Positions 33,642-41,465 of a DNA stretch of 64,000 nucleotides are shown one piece after another. The DNA lies in assembly GCA_002496565.1 (NCBI GenBank), contig DAKJ01000018.1, forward strand, positions 517,772 through 581,771, given 5' to 3'. This DNA comes from Methanosarcina sp. UBA289. Lineage in GTDB: Archaea > Halobacteriota > Methanosarcinia > Methanosarcinales > Methanosarcinaceae. Positions within the stretch are counted from its first letter, which is position 1; the number at the start of each line of letters is the position of its first letter. Made by a program: the position numbers and the translations under genes. The notes under the pieces are model-generated. The model worked only from the letters and a program-made list of their open reading frames with translations, was not told where the DNA came from and did no database searches.

Positions 33642-35753
33642 TTATACGCTCTCAAAGGCATGTACTGTTTTGGAAGGATTTGAGAAAACATTTTTCTTCC
33701 GATTATTTCCGGATTCCATACAGTTGCTAGCTTCGATTTCTTCCTCAAACTCGGCAGCATATTCAGCTGGACTTTTTCGGGGAGTGGCTTCCGGCATTTT
33801 CCTGGAAAGCTCAACTTTTCCGTCATTTCCAAGGCCATATCTTTCCTTTGCAGCTTCGATAATGGCTGCAAGCATTCCGGAATAGGAAATATTGGCATAA
33901 GCTGCCATCTTTGCCAGATGGCCGTCCCAGCACCAGCCAGGGTTTGGATTTACTTCCAGAAGCCTTGGTTTGCCTTCGGCATCAAGCCTCCAATCAAAGC
34001 GAGCATAATCCCGGCAGCCAAGCCTGGTAAAAAGAGTAAGACAAGATATTACAATCTCTTTTCTGGTTTTTTCCGTAAGATCGGCAGGTACGGATTTGAT
34101 ATTCCAGTAAGGAGAGTCCGGAAGCCATTTTGCTTCATAACCGCAGATTTTTGGAAGTTCGTCCGGCACTCTCGAGTAATCTTCTTCCGTGATAGGAAGT
34201 ATAGTGCATGCAGGCGGATTTCCAATAATCCCAACACTGATGTCTTTCCCGGAGAGGAATTCTTCCAGTAAAAAAGGCCTGCCAGAACCCATTTTTTCCC
34301 GGGTTGCCGCAAGAATTTCAAGAAGCTCCTCAAGGTTGTGGGCAATGCTATTCTGTGTAATCCCAAAACTTGAATCCCCTGAATTAGGCTTTACAAGCAA
34401 GGGGAAAGATAGAGAGAGCTTTGAAAGATCTGAGTCTTCGGTTACAAGCATTCCCTTTGCTACAGGAATGTTCATTTCTCTGGCAACGCCCCTTATAATG
34501 GACTTATCGTAGCAAAAGGCAAGACATTGAGGGCCTGCTCCTGTATACGGGAGATTGAGCTGTTCAAGCAAAGCCGGTACATGAAGCTCTTTTGTGGGAT
34601 CGTTATAGAACCCTTCATCACAAAGATTAAGTACAAGATCAACTTTTGCTGCCTTTTTTTTCAAGTCCTCCAGCAGTGTTTCATGCCTATCAAGGAAAGT
34701 AAATCTCATGAGAGGGATTTCTGCAAGTGCCTTTTTCATTCTCTCAAGTGTATCGAAATCATCATCATCAAACACACATGCAGGCTTTACCTGATCTTCT
34801 TTTCTCGGGTCTCCGAGTACAACTGCAATATTCATTGGCTTTTTGTTCCTGGCTTCCTGAAGAGAAGGAGGCCAGGGTTTTTCGACAGAGGCTGAGACCA
34901 AGATTCTCTGCTCCATCATACCCGCATCCTGAGTGCTTGAGGATACTGGGCTGAAAGTAGTATGAAAAGCTGGACTGCTAAATCCTGATGCGGTAAGTAA
35001 CTCAAAAAGGCTTTCTTTATTGTACAATCTCTCAGCGTAAAACTGGTCTGCAATTACCCCCCTGTCAATACGACTTATTACTTCCCTGCAGATTAGCCTA
35101 TCCCCATCGGCTGAAAGAGCTCTTTCCCTGCAGACAAAATACTTTCTATCCAGCCATTCCCATGATCTTGGCTGGAAGCTCTTTTTCATATGATCTCCGT
35201 CAACAGCATCAATGAAAACTCTGCCTCCTGGCTTCAAAACTCTGAAGATTTCTTCAAGAACCTTTCTATCCTGGAGTGTTGAATCGAAGTAGCCAAAACT
35301 GTTGCCCAAAATAGTGACTACATCAAAAGTATCAGAGGGATACGAAAGCTTTCTTGCATCTCCTTCTCTAAACCGGACCTGCAGATTATCTTTTTGTGCT
35401 CTGTTTCTGGCTTTCCTTATAAGGTACTGGGATCTGTCATATCCCTCAATATTCAAAAAACCCCTTCTTGCCAGTTCCAGTACATGTCTCCCCTGTCCAC
35501 AGCAAAGATCAAGAATTTTTTCTTCAGGAGACACCCCCAAAATGGAAACAATGAGATCTACCTCTTTCTTGGTAACCTCCATATCGTCTAGAAGATCGGC
35601 ATCGGTCTTAAGGTAAAGTGAGTTAAAAAGAGTCTGCCACCAGTCGGACCGGACATGAATCTCAAGGTCTTCAACAGGCCCAAAGGTTTTCATCTGTACA
35701 GTACCCCTGGCGCGTTTGCGCCTGGTATTTGGATCTGTATTATTCTGGGTCAT
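33642..35753 (-). CDS. SAM methyltransferase fused to D-Ala-D-Ala ligase-like ATP-grasp enzyme
   Basis: 703 residues. Residues about 70-300 form a class I SAM methyltransferase (ILDLCCGQGRHVLEL motif I, FDVVTILGNSFGYF motif II). Residues about 320-660 form an ATP-grasp ligase (MNIAVVLGDPRK start, LLVKPNSGDSSFGI, DYARFDWRLDAEGKPRLLEVNPNPGW with the metal-binding Glu/Asn). ATP-grasp ligases of this kind join carboxylates to amines, and the known DdlB branch builds peptides. The coupled methylation and ligation point to an unknown metabolite or modified peptide. A poorly conserved tail ends the protein. No biosynthetic neighbour is seen; the terminator at 33590 ends the gene. Confidence 0.82.
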   Translation of the reverse strand: MTQNNTDPNTRRKRARGTVQMKTFGPVEDLEIHVRSDWWQTLFNSLYLKTDADLLDDMEVTKKEVDLIVSILGVSPEEKILDLCCGQGRHVLELARRGFLNIEGYDRSQYLIRKARNRAQKDNLQVRFREGDARKLSYPSDTFDVVTILGNSFGYFDSTLQDRKVLEEIFRVLKPGGRVFIDAVDGDHMKKSFQPRSWEWLDRKYFVCRERALSADGDRLICREVISRIDRGVIADQFYAERLYNKESLFELLTASGFSSPAFHTTFSPVSSSTQDAGMMEQRILVSASVEKPWPPSLQEARNKKPMNIAVVLGDPRKEDQVKPACVFDDDDFDTLERMKKALAEIPLMRFTFLDRHETLLEDLKKKAAKVDLVLNLCDEGFYNDPTKELHVPALLEQLNLPYTGAGPQCLAFCYDKSIIRGVAREMNIPVAKGMLVTEDSDLSKLSLSFPLLVKPNSGDSSFGITQNSIAHNLEELLEILAATREKMGSGRPFLLEEFLSGKDISVGIIGNPPACTILPITEEDYSRVPDELPKICGYEAKWLPDSPYWNIKSVPADLTEKTRKEIVISCLTLFTRLGCRDYARFDWRLDAEGKPRLLEVNPNPGWCWDGHLAKMAAYANISYSGMLAAIIEAAKERYGLGNDGKVELSRKMPEATPRKSPAEYAAEFEEEIEASNCMESGNNRKKNVFSNPSKTVHAFESV

Positions 35754-35942
35754 GATATTAGATCTTCCACAAAAAAGTGTATGTGCTTTGAGTATATCAA
35801 GTTTATTGGAGGGTTAAGCCTCATTTATATACCCGTAAAAAGAAAAAAAGAGCATATTAAGGACAAATAAATCTTTAAATTTAATATAAAGAGTGATTAA
35901 GCCCTTAAAGTATAAAATAAGAGAATTAATAACTTTTGAGCT

Positions 35943-37205
35943 TTAGAGAAAGATAAAGTAAGTAATGGCATCTAAAAGCGTTATTAAGATCCCAATTTTG
36001 GAGAATTCGGCAAATGAGAGGGTTTTTCCCTCTTTTTCCGCGTTTTGAATAATTATAACGTTGCTTGCCGCTCCCAGGATAAGAAGGTTTCCTGCAATTG
36101 TACTTCCCGCAGCAAGCGCCATCAACTGTCCTTGAGAAGCTGTACTACCTATGGCAGGCAGATAGAGCGCAACAAAGGGAACGTTAGAGATAAGTTGGCT
36201 AAGCCCGATGCTGAGTGCTAGAATCATTGACACAGAGCCTAACTGAGGAGACATCCTGGCAAGCAATTCCTGGCATGTTCCGGAAATCCATACGCTTTGC
36301 ATTAGTATAAACATTGAAACGAAAAAAACCAGAGTTGCCCAGTCAATATTTCTCAGGATCTCAACGCGCTTTCTACTAAGCAGGACAGGAGACGCGGAGA
36401 AAAGAGCAATCCAGCTAAGACTAAAATCCCAGGCAGGCAAAAACTCCACCAGGAAAATCTTACAGGCTATGAGAATCAGCAAAAGGGAAAGAGCCATTTT
36501 TGAGACACTGGCAAGTTCAGGGTCGGTAATGACTTCTTCAGAATGAGTAAGGGTTGATTTTCCAAATTCTTCCCGAAAAAAAAGTTTTAGCACGGCATAA
36601 GCAATTAAAAGGCATATAAGGGTTGGCAGGGCAAGTGAACGCAAAAATGTTACAAATGGAGAATCCAGATTTCCACCAATTGCTATGAGGAGATTCTGCG
36701 GGTTTCCGATAGGGCTCATAACGCTTCCTGTAGTTACCCCAAATGCCAAGGAAAAGAGCATGAGTTTGGGAGAGATATTGTACTTTCTAGAAAAACCCAG
36801 AACAAGCGGAGTACCCATGATAGCCAAGGTATCGTTCATGAGAATTGCGGAAAGAATTCCTGTAGAAAAGAGCACAAGCAAAACAAGTTGATCAGTGTCT
36901 CTTGCCCTGGAGACTATCCGGTTCCCTAGCCAAGCAAGATACCCACTCCTGTTAAGTGCCTCGCCCACACAAAAAGCCCCAAAAAGGAAGATGAGCACAT
37001 CCATATTAATTGCGGCAAGAGCTTCTTGCGGGGAAATCTCACCAAGCAATACCACCAGTATCGCTCCAAATGTCATGATCTGCCAGATCTGTAGTCTTAA
37101 AGATCCTACCTGCCTGAGAGCAGTGAGTATAAAGACACCCAGAAGAATAAGCACTGAAAGATCAGGTAAAGGTACAGGAGAGGACAGTATAAATTCTGCT
37201 AACAT
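35943..37205 (-). CDS. SLC13/ArsB-type anion transporter
   Basis: 420 residues from the second Met (GTG three codons before is also possible). About ten to twelve membrane helices in two repeats; the family signature region around GTPLVLGFSRKYNIS and TTGSVMSPIGNPQNLLIA (about 150-180) matches the CitMHS/ArsB/NhaD superfamily. Similar proteins move di- or tricarboxylates, sulfate or arsenite, often with Na+. The substrate cannot be read from sequence. It stands alone in a gap bounded by convergent or divergent genes. Confidence 0.82.
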   Translation of the reverse strand: MLAEFILSSPVPLPDLSVLILLGVFILTALRQVGSLRLQIWQIMTFGAILVVLLGEISPQEALAAINMDVLIFLFGAFCVGEALNRSGYLAWLGNRIVSRARDTDQLVLLVLFSTGILSAILMNDTLAIMGTPLVLGFSRKYNISPKLMLFSLAFGVTTGSVMSPIGNPQNLLIAIGGNLDSPFVTFLRSLALPTLICLLIAYAVLKLFFREEFGKSTLTHSEEVITDPELASVSKMALSLLLILIACKIFLVEFLPAWDFSLSWIALFSASPVLLSRKRVEILRNIDWATLVFFVSMFILMQSVWISGTCQELLARMSPQLGSVSMILALSIGLSQLISNVPFVALYLPAIGSTASQGQLMALAAGSTIAGNLLILGAASNVIIIQNAEKEGKTLSFAEFSKIGILITLLDAITYFIFL

Positions 37206-37357
37206 AGGCCCCACAAACTTGACAATATATATTTAGAATGTGGTACTGGCTTTAGTATAAAAGTCCTGCGCTCATAGGGGGATTTTTCTGCAAAAAACGA
37301 TTTAAATGTACAAGAAGGTACGAAATCCTTAACATAAACTGATAGATATTTTAAAGT

Positions 37358-37549
37358 ATGACAATCTTGTTTCCTTTTTCTGCTACTATCCTTCAAGAAA
37401 ACGGTTTTTATATCTCAATCTGCCCTGAAGCTGATATAATTTGCAAGGGAACCACTATTGAAGAAGCTATTGAAAACCTGAAAGAAGAAGTGGAAAATTT
37501 TCTAGGAGAAGAGCTGTCTCAAGGATTTTCGAAAATTGAATTTTACTGA
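37358..37549 (+). CDS. HicB-like antitoxin, solitary
   Basis: 63 residues with the small RNase-H-like HicB fold, seen in FYISICPEADIICKGTTIEEAIENLKEEVENFL. HicB normally neutralises the HicA mRNA interferase, and the two genes are adjacent. No HicA-like frame (short, with a dsRBD-like basic helix) is present on either side within 500 bases. It is probably a free-standing family member or a partner whose toxin has been lost. No ribosome site precedes the ATG; the TATA-like GATATTTTAAAG lies about 25 bases upstream, so the message could be leaderless. Confidence 0.75.
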   Translation: MTILFPFSATILQENGFYISICPEADIICKGTTIEEAIENLKEEVENFLGEELSQGFSKIEFY

Positions 37550-37769
37550 AATACTACTGAATTTGAAATTTATGGTTCTCTTCCTTAGACTTAAATACAC
37601 TACCCTGAAAACCTGAGAAATCAGGATAGGTATCAATGGTTCATCGATACCTTCATCATACCTTCATCATAAACGAGTTATGAGTAAAAGTACCTTGAGT
37701 GAAAGTATCTTATCAGGAATATAGACCTTATCCGTTATAGAAAAATAGGAAAAAATATCCTTTATTGAA
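37550..37769. other. Gap with a small hairpin
   Basis: Contains GGTATC-N11-GATACC (about 37630-37652), and AT-rich DNA. No gene is supported. The next region holds the RNA units. Confidence 0.4.
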
Positions 37770-37955
37770 GAATAAGAAAAAGCCCGAAAGCTTTTTGTTC
37801 CTTTTACCATAGCCCCCGATACGGTTGGTCTGAAGATATACTCCCCCAAGCATATGATTCAGAACAGGATCAAAAGCTTCCGGGCAATTCTTTATTTTAC
37901 TTATTTACTATTCATACCCGTTACTTACTCGTTCTGTTATCTCCATCCAAGTACG
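37770..37955 (-). ncRNA. Structured small RNA, unit A of three
   Basis: On the minus strand, GCCCGGAAGCTTTT (37872-37885) pairs with AAAAGCTTTCGGGC (37782-37795) to close a roughly 100-base domain. Inside are two hairpins with G-rich loops (loop bases CTTGGGGGAG and CGGGGGC), and the stem ends in a T-rich stretch (TTTTTCTTATT). A 20-bp promoter box at 37974-37993 is identical to those of units B and C. Stem bases differ while pairing is kept, which supports a real RNA. No protein frame spans it. Confidence 0.65.
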
Positions 37956-37973
37956 ATATAGAATAATCCCTGT

Positions 37974-37993
37974 AATTATTTTAAATTAATTAT
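37974..37993 (-). promoter_or_regulatory. Conserved promoter box of RNA unit A
   Basis: AATTATTTTAAATTAATTAT is identical in all three RNA units and lies 65-90 bases before each closing stem on the minus strand. It fits an extended TATA/BRE region. Confidence 0.6.
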
Positions 37994-38286
37994 ACCAAAA
38001 ATTAGTCTCGAACGAAAAATGCTTTCGAATAAAAAGTTTTAAAATCGAATTATAATTTCATATTAAACGAGTTTTTAGCGTTAACCAAGGATTAAAAAGC
38101 CTTAAAAAGGAAATATATTAAAAAAGGTATAATCATGAGTGAATCTATGATTCATAATCTGGCGGAAGCTATTAATAAAAGTTTACGGTGTATTTTCAAT
38201 ACTTCAAGCTCTTAAAAAGTAGTAAGATAATAAAAAGGTAGAAAAGAACGAAAAACTTGGTAAACTCGGAAAAAAAGTAGGAAAAC

Positions 38287-38450
38287 AGTAAGAAAATACC
38301 TGGAGGCCCTGAATTCGTTTGCTGTATCCCCCAATAAAGTCTCTTCGAATATTACGCTCCCCCAAGCATACTGATTCGAAGAAGAATCACCAGCCTCCAG
38401 GTTACTTTCTTATCTATTGTGGTAAGCCCACCTCACTTCTTAACTCCATA
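38287..38450 (-). ncRNA. Structured small RNA, unit B of three
   Basis: A perfect 10-bp closing stem joins 38298-38307 and 38393-38402. Inside, CTTCGAAT (38343-38350) pairs with ATTCGAAG (38373-38380), enclosing the same CTTGGGGGAG loop as unit A. A second GGGGG loop flanked by TAT/ATA follows. The 20-bp promoter box is at 38467-38486. A TATTTTC run follows the stem. Sequence outside the structure has diverged from units A and C. Confidence 0.65.
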
Positions 38451-38466
38451 ATATACTAAGAGCATA

Positions 38467-38486
38467 AATTATTTTAAATTAATTAT
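38467..38486 (-). promoter_or_regulatory. Conserved promoter box of RNA unit B
   Basis: Same 20 bases as unit A and unit C, 65 bases before the closing stem. A TATA centre near 38475 would put the transcript start near 38450. Confidence 0.6.
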
Positions 38487-38746
38487 ATGAAAATTTGTTT
38501 TTAATCAAAAAGTAGTTTGAGATAAAAGATTTCAATATCAGCATAGAATCGGATGTGGAACAAGATTTTTTGGTCAATAGCAGTTTAATAGTCTAGATCA
38601 AAAAAGTTTGTGAGATGAAAAAGCTGTTGGCAAATCTGAGCACGTGGTAAATAACAGAATCAGCAGATAAATAATTGAATATATAGGAAAAGGCAGAAAG
38701 GTAATAGTATTAATAAAATACCAAAAAATAGAAAAGAACATTAAAG

Positions 38747-38923
38747 TTAAGTAAGAAGAAGCCCGAGAGCAACTCAGTTCCTTTACCGTATCCCCCATAC
38801 AGCCGCTTCCGATATGCTCCCATCTTAACATATCCTGAAGCAAGAACTTCCAGCTCCCGGGCAGTTCTGTCACAACCCGCTACTTAGCTATTCAATCGTA
38901 TGTATCCTCTTCCAACTCCACAA
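38747..38923 (-). ncRNA. Structured small RNA, unit C of three
   Basis: GCCCGGGAGC (38853-38862) pairs with GCTCTCGGGC (38761-38770) with one mismatch. The internal hairpin uses GCTTC/GAAGC and GATATG/CATATC. A GTAT-GGGGG-ATAC hairpin follows. The first internal loop carries GGGAG rather than GGGGGAG. The identical 20-bp promoter box is at 38939-38958, and a T-rich tail follows the stem. Confidence 0.65.
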
Positions 38924-38938
38924 TATAGTAATGAAATA

Positions 38939-38958
38939 AATTATTTTAAATTAATTAT
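38939..38958 (-). promoter_or_regulatory. Conserved promoter box of RNA unit C
   Basis: Same 20 bases as in units A and B, 77 bases before the closing stem. Confidence 0.6.
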
Positions 38959-39138
38959 CTGAAAAATTGCCTGTAAGCGAAAAATCATTCAATAAGAAAT
39001 ATTTTAAAGCCGTAAAAGAACTGTATAAATAAATGAAGGTATAGAAAGATTTTGATGGATAAATTAACACAAAATAGTCTTGATCTGGCACAAAAATTAA
39101 GTACATGAATTAATCTATAAGTAAAAGCTTTAATGTGC

Positions 39139-39211
39139 AGTCCTGTAGGGTAGTGGTCAATCCTTCGGGCCTTTGGAGCCCGGGACAGCGGTTCGAATCC
39201 GCTCAGGACTA
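39139..39211 (+). tRNA. tRNA-Gln (anticodon TTG)
   Basis: 73-base cloverleaf. Acceptor AGTCCTG pairs with CAGGACT; the anticodon stem CGGGC/GCCCG encloses CTTTGGA; T loop GGTTCGAATCC. CCA is not encoded. Its 3' end and flank are repeated at 44378-44405. Confidence 0.93.
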
Positions 39212-39231
39212 TAAAATCATTTTTAATAATT
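39204..39231 (+). repeat. Left copy of tRNA-Gln 3'-end direct repeat
   Basis: 28 bases from CAGGACTATAAAA to AATAATT match 44378-44405 at 26 of 28 positions (two blocks of 13 exact bases). It covers the last acceptor-stem half of tRNA-Gln and its downstream flank, as attachment sites do. Confidence 0.75.
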
Positions 39232-39496
39232 CTAATTAATACTACTATTTTTCGAACTTCTTTTTACACTAATTGTACTTTTGGGAAGAAGGTAATAGTC
39301 AGAGCCTTTCTTGCTCGATATTTGTCCTTGAAGACGATGATGTGAGGTTAGGTTATATGCTCGAAGGCTCTAACGATTACAGCCCGGCAAAGACGGGAGA
39401 AAAGAAGAAAACGAAAAAGGCAGAGGGAAAAGCAGTAAAAGATGAAAAAATATCTACAAGCTAAGTGTTGAGTAAAAAAGTTGGTTGTAAGGTGGT

Positions 39497-39568
39497 TCAC
39501 AAGGTTTGACCTTCACCAATGAAGTATACTACGGGATCAGATTTCAAGCTGTCCTGAATTTGCTTCAT
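39497..39568 (-). CDS. 23-residue micro-frame of the repeat element (last unit)
   Basis: ATG to TGA, reading MKQIQDSLKSDPVVYFI then GEGQTL. The core SLKSDPVxxFI recurs in the neighbouring unit and in the 48.2-kb copy, where base differences fall mainly at third codon positions. The end QTL is shared with the 48.2-kb copy. Translation is plausible but not proven. Confidence 0.35.
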   Translation of the reverse strand: MKQIQDSLKSDPVVYFIGEGQTL

Positions 39569-39569
39569 T

Positions 39570-39635
39570 TTACAGATACGCGTTAATGAAGTATATTACG
39601 GGATCAGTTTTTAAGCTGTCCTGAATTTGCTCCAT
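39570..39635 (-). CDS. 21-residue micro-frame of the repeat element (middle unit)
   Basis: ATG to TAA, reading MEQIQDSLKTDPVIYFINAYL. It is one base from the ATG of the last unit. The first unit (39651-39711) starts with GTG behind GGGAG but soon meets a stop. Confidence 0.35.
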   Translation of the reverse strand: MEQIQDSLKTDPVIYFINAYL

Positions 39636-39949
39636 TTTACAGATACGCGCAATGAAGTATATTGCGGGATCAGATTTCAAGCTGTCCTGAATTTACTCCA
39701 CAGATTACTCCCTCATGAACCAATTTATATTATGTAAATACTATTATAAAAAACTAGTTATTTCATTAAATTTATTTAACCAGTTTATATATTTAATGGG
39801 CTCATTCCAAAACTTGGTCGCCTACAGTTACCTGGTTGATTTTATTTTTCAGAATTGTCAGATCAAGGAGTTCTTCTATTAACCTGCACAATGTCAATAC
39901 AAAAGGTAAATCTAATGCGTTGGCAATTAGTTTGAGAAACTTAACGAAA

Positions 39950-40582
39950 TCAGCGCCGCTCAGAGAACGAATAAATTACATAATGCGATGCAAATTTAGC
40001 GTTAATTTCTATCGTTTTTAGTTCTTTTATGACAAAGTAAGGTGAAAAAAGATCCCTTATTTCGGATTCCGAAGAGAAATACAATGTTGTTCCCAATTGG
40101 GTTTTCCGGAATTTACCCATGCCGCCAAACTGTGGGTCCTTCTCAGAAAAACAGACAGAAAGATACTGTGCTCCTGGTTTCAGGAGATTATACACATTTT
40201 TTACATATTTTACCCGGTCTTCCGGAAATATATGGTGCAAAAATTCCCAGTCATATCCAAAGTCAAAAGTCTCTTTTACTTCATGCAAGTCCCCGAGGAG
40301 ATCAGCGACAATAAACCTACACTTGACTCCCCTTTTTTGTGCGTTTTCAGTAGCGATCTTTATTGCAGTCGGGGAACTATCGACACCTGTTACCTCAAAT
40401 CCCTGGCCTGCGAGGTATACTGCATAGTTGCCGGCACCACAACCGAGATCAATGGTTTTGCAAGGCCGGACCTTCCCACTCTGTACCAGCTCGACAAGCG
40501 CTTCTGGAGGTGTCTCGCTATTCCAGGGAATTTTATCAAGCGGTGTCTCCTTGTAAATCTTGTCGACGTCGACATATTTCAT
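39950..40582 (-). CDS. SAM-dependent methyltransferase of the nitrogenase-like operon
   Basis: 210 residues. Class I fold: motif I DLGCGAGNY at 45-53, then GVDSSPTAI near 68, FIVADL near 89 and EFLHHIFPEDR near 113. The start has GGAGGT about eight bases upstream. Its closest visible type is the TehB/thiol-methyltransferase group; the substrate cannot be read. It is the last gene of a four-gene operon, 30 bases after the NifH-like gene, so methylation of the product or substrate of the nitrogenase-like enzyme is a reasonable inference. Confidence 0.85.
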   Translation of the reverse strand: MKYVDVDKIYKETPLDKIPWNSETPPEALVELVQSGKVRPCKTIDLGCGAGNYAVYLAGQGFEVTGVDSSPTAIKIATENAQKRGVKCRFIVADLLGDLHEVKETFDFGYDWEFLHHIFPEDRVKYVKNVYNLLKPGAQYLSVCFSEKDPQFGGMGKFRKTQLGTTLYFSSESEIRDLFSPYFVIKELKTIEINAKFASHYVIYSFSERR

Positions 40583-40612
40583 ACATGTTACCTCCGTGAA
40601 ATGATTTGCTTC

Positions 40613-41458
40613 TCATCTCTTTACCAGACATTGCCTGTACATCGTTTCAAGCTCGGCAAGGTCGCTTATCGGTGTTGGGATCACCCGTGAGTCATTTTCC
40701 ATAATCGCTTTTGAAAGGTTCCGGAAGATCTCTGCTTCTCGTGAATCAGGGGCATACTCCACAAGGGGTCTTCCTTCTAGTTCACAAGCCTGAATCAAAG
40801 GACTTCTGGGGACAAACTGGACAAACGAGGTTCCCAGTTTTTTTGCAAATGCAGGAATAAACGCATGCTCAAATGCCTCGTCGCCGTTGCTGTTGCAAAT
40901 AATTCCGGCAAGCCCTACGTCTCCTCGCTTTGCAAGGCGTTGTACGGCCCGTGCAATGTTGTTTGCAGCGTATATACTCATGAACCCCCCAGAACAGATA
41001 AGATAGATTTCTTCTGCAAATCCTTCGCGAATCGGCATTGAAAATCCACCGCATACGACATCACCGAGTACGTCATAGATTGCCACGTCAATATTGTAAG
41101 TCGAAAACGCCCTGAGGTCTTTTAAGATCTGCAGTGCGGTCAGCACGCCTCGACCAGCACACCCTATACCTGGTTCCGGTCCTCCAGCTTCGACAAGGTA
41201 AACCCCGCCGGGTGACTTAAACACTATGTTATCCAGATTGATCGCGTACTCGTCTTTTCCTACCCTCAGCTGTTCCCGGTGCTCTTCCAGTACTGCGGGA
41301 ATGAACTTTCCCTCTGCAAGGATCCTCGTCGAATCTCTCTTGGGATCACAACCAACCTGCATGACAGTATGCCCCATCTCGTTTAATGCGGCGGACAGGT
41401 TCGAGGAGATAGTGCTCTTCCCGATTCCACCTTTGCCGTAGATCGCGATCTGTCTCAT
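40613..41458 (-). CDS. NifH-like iron protein (nitrogenase-like reductase)
   Basis: 281 residues. P-loop YGKGGIGKST starts at residue 7. The two 4Fe-4S ligands are conserved as GIGCAGRG (Cys100) and DVVCGGF (Cys136), equivalent to Cys97 and Cys132 of NifH, with the intervening arginine in the loop. Switch II (DVLGDVVCGG) is intact. It donates electrons with ATP hydrolysis to the NifD/NifK-like pair. AAGGA before the ATG at 41458 sets the start. It follows the NifK-like gene by seven bases. It is not adjacent to nifI or nifDKEN, which argues against true nitrogen fixation. Confidence 0.9.
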   Translation of the reverse strand: MRQIAIYGKGGIGKSTISSNLSAALNEMGHTVMQVGCDPKRDSTRILAEGKFIPAVLEEHREQLRVGKDEYAINLDNIVFKSPGGVYLVEAGGPEPGIGCAGRGVLTALQILKDLRAFSTYNIDVAIYDVLGDVVCGGFSMPIREGFAEEIYLICSGGFMSIYAANNIARAVQRLAKRGDVGLAGIICNSNGDEAFEHAFIPAFAKKLGTSFVQFVPRSPLIQACELEGRPLVEYAPDSREAEIFRNLSKAIMENDSRVIPTPISDLAELETMYRQCLVKR

Positions 41459-41465
41459 AGTTCCT

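Larger units (their letters stand above)
39490..39800 (-). repeat. Repeat element with three tandem 66-67-bp units, copy 1
   Basis: Units start at 39518, 39585 and 39651. Each carries the same block, a reading frame of about 22 codons on the minus strand with the core SLK(S/T)DP. Flanks GGTGGTTCACAAGG on the left and CTCCCTCATGAACCAAT on the right, plus the AT-rich DNA to 39800, match copy 2 at 48200-48392. A TATA-like TTATAATAG lies upstream on the minus strand. Confidence 0.7.
39212..39949. other. Spacer between tRNA-Gln and the methyltransferase gene, rich in repeats
   Basis: About 740 bases. It contains a 35-codon frame beginning at 39357 behind GAGGTTAGGTTAT (low support), the micro-frame repeat array (39490-39800), and an unassigned minus-strand open stretch around 39805-39945 without a start codon. 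Confidence 0.5.

Noticed and set aside
39273..39464. 63-codon frame after tRNA-Gln, with a 35-codon inner start behind GAGGT
   Set aside because: The inner start has a fair ribosome site, but the lysine-rich peptide has no recognisable feature and lies in a repeat-rich border; not strong enough for a feature.
40613..41458. CfbC (F430 synthesis) assignment for the NifH-like gene
   Set aside because: A second subunit pair and methyltransferase replace the Cfb partners (CfbA, CfbB, CfbE), so the name would mislead.
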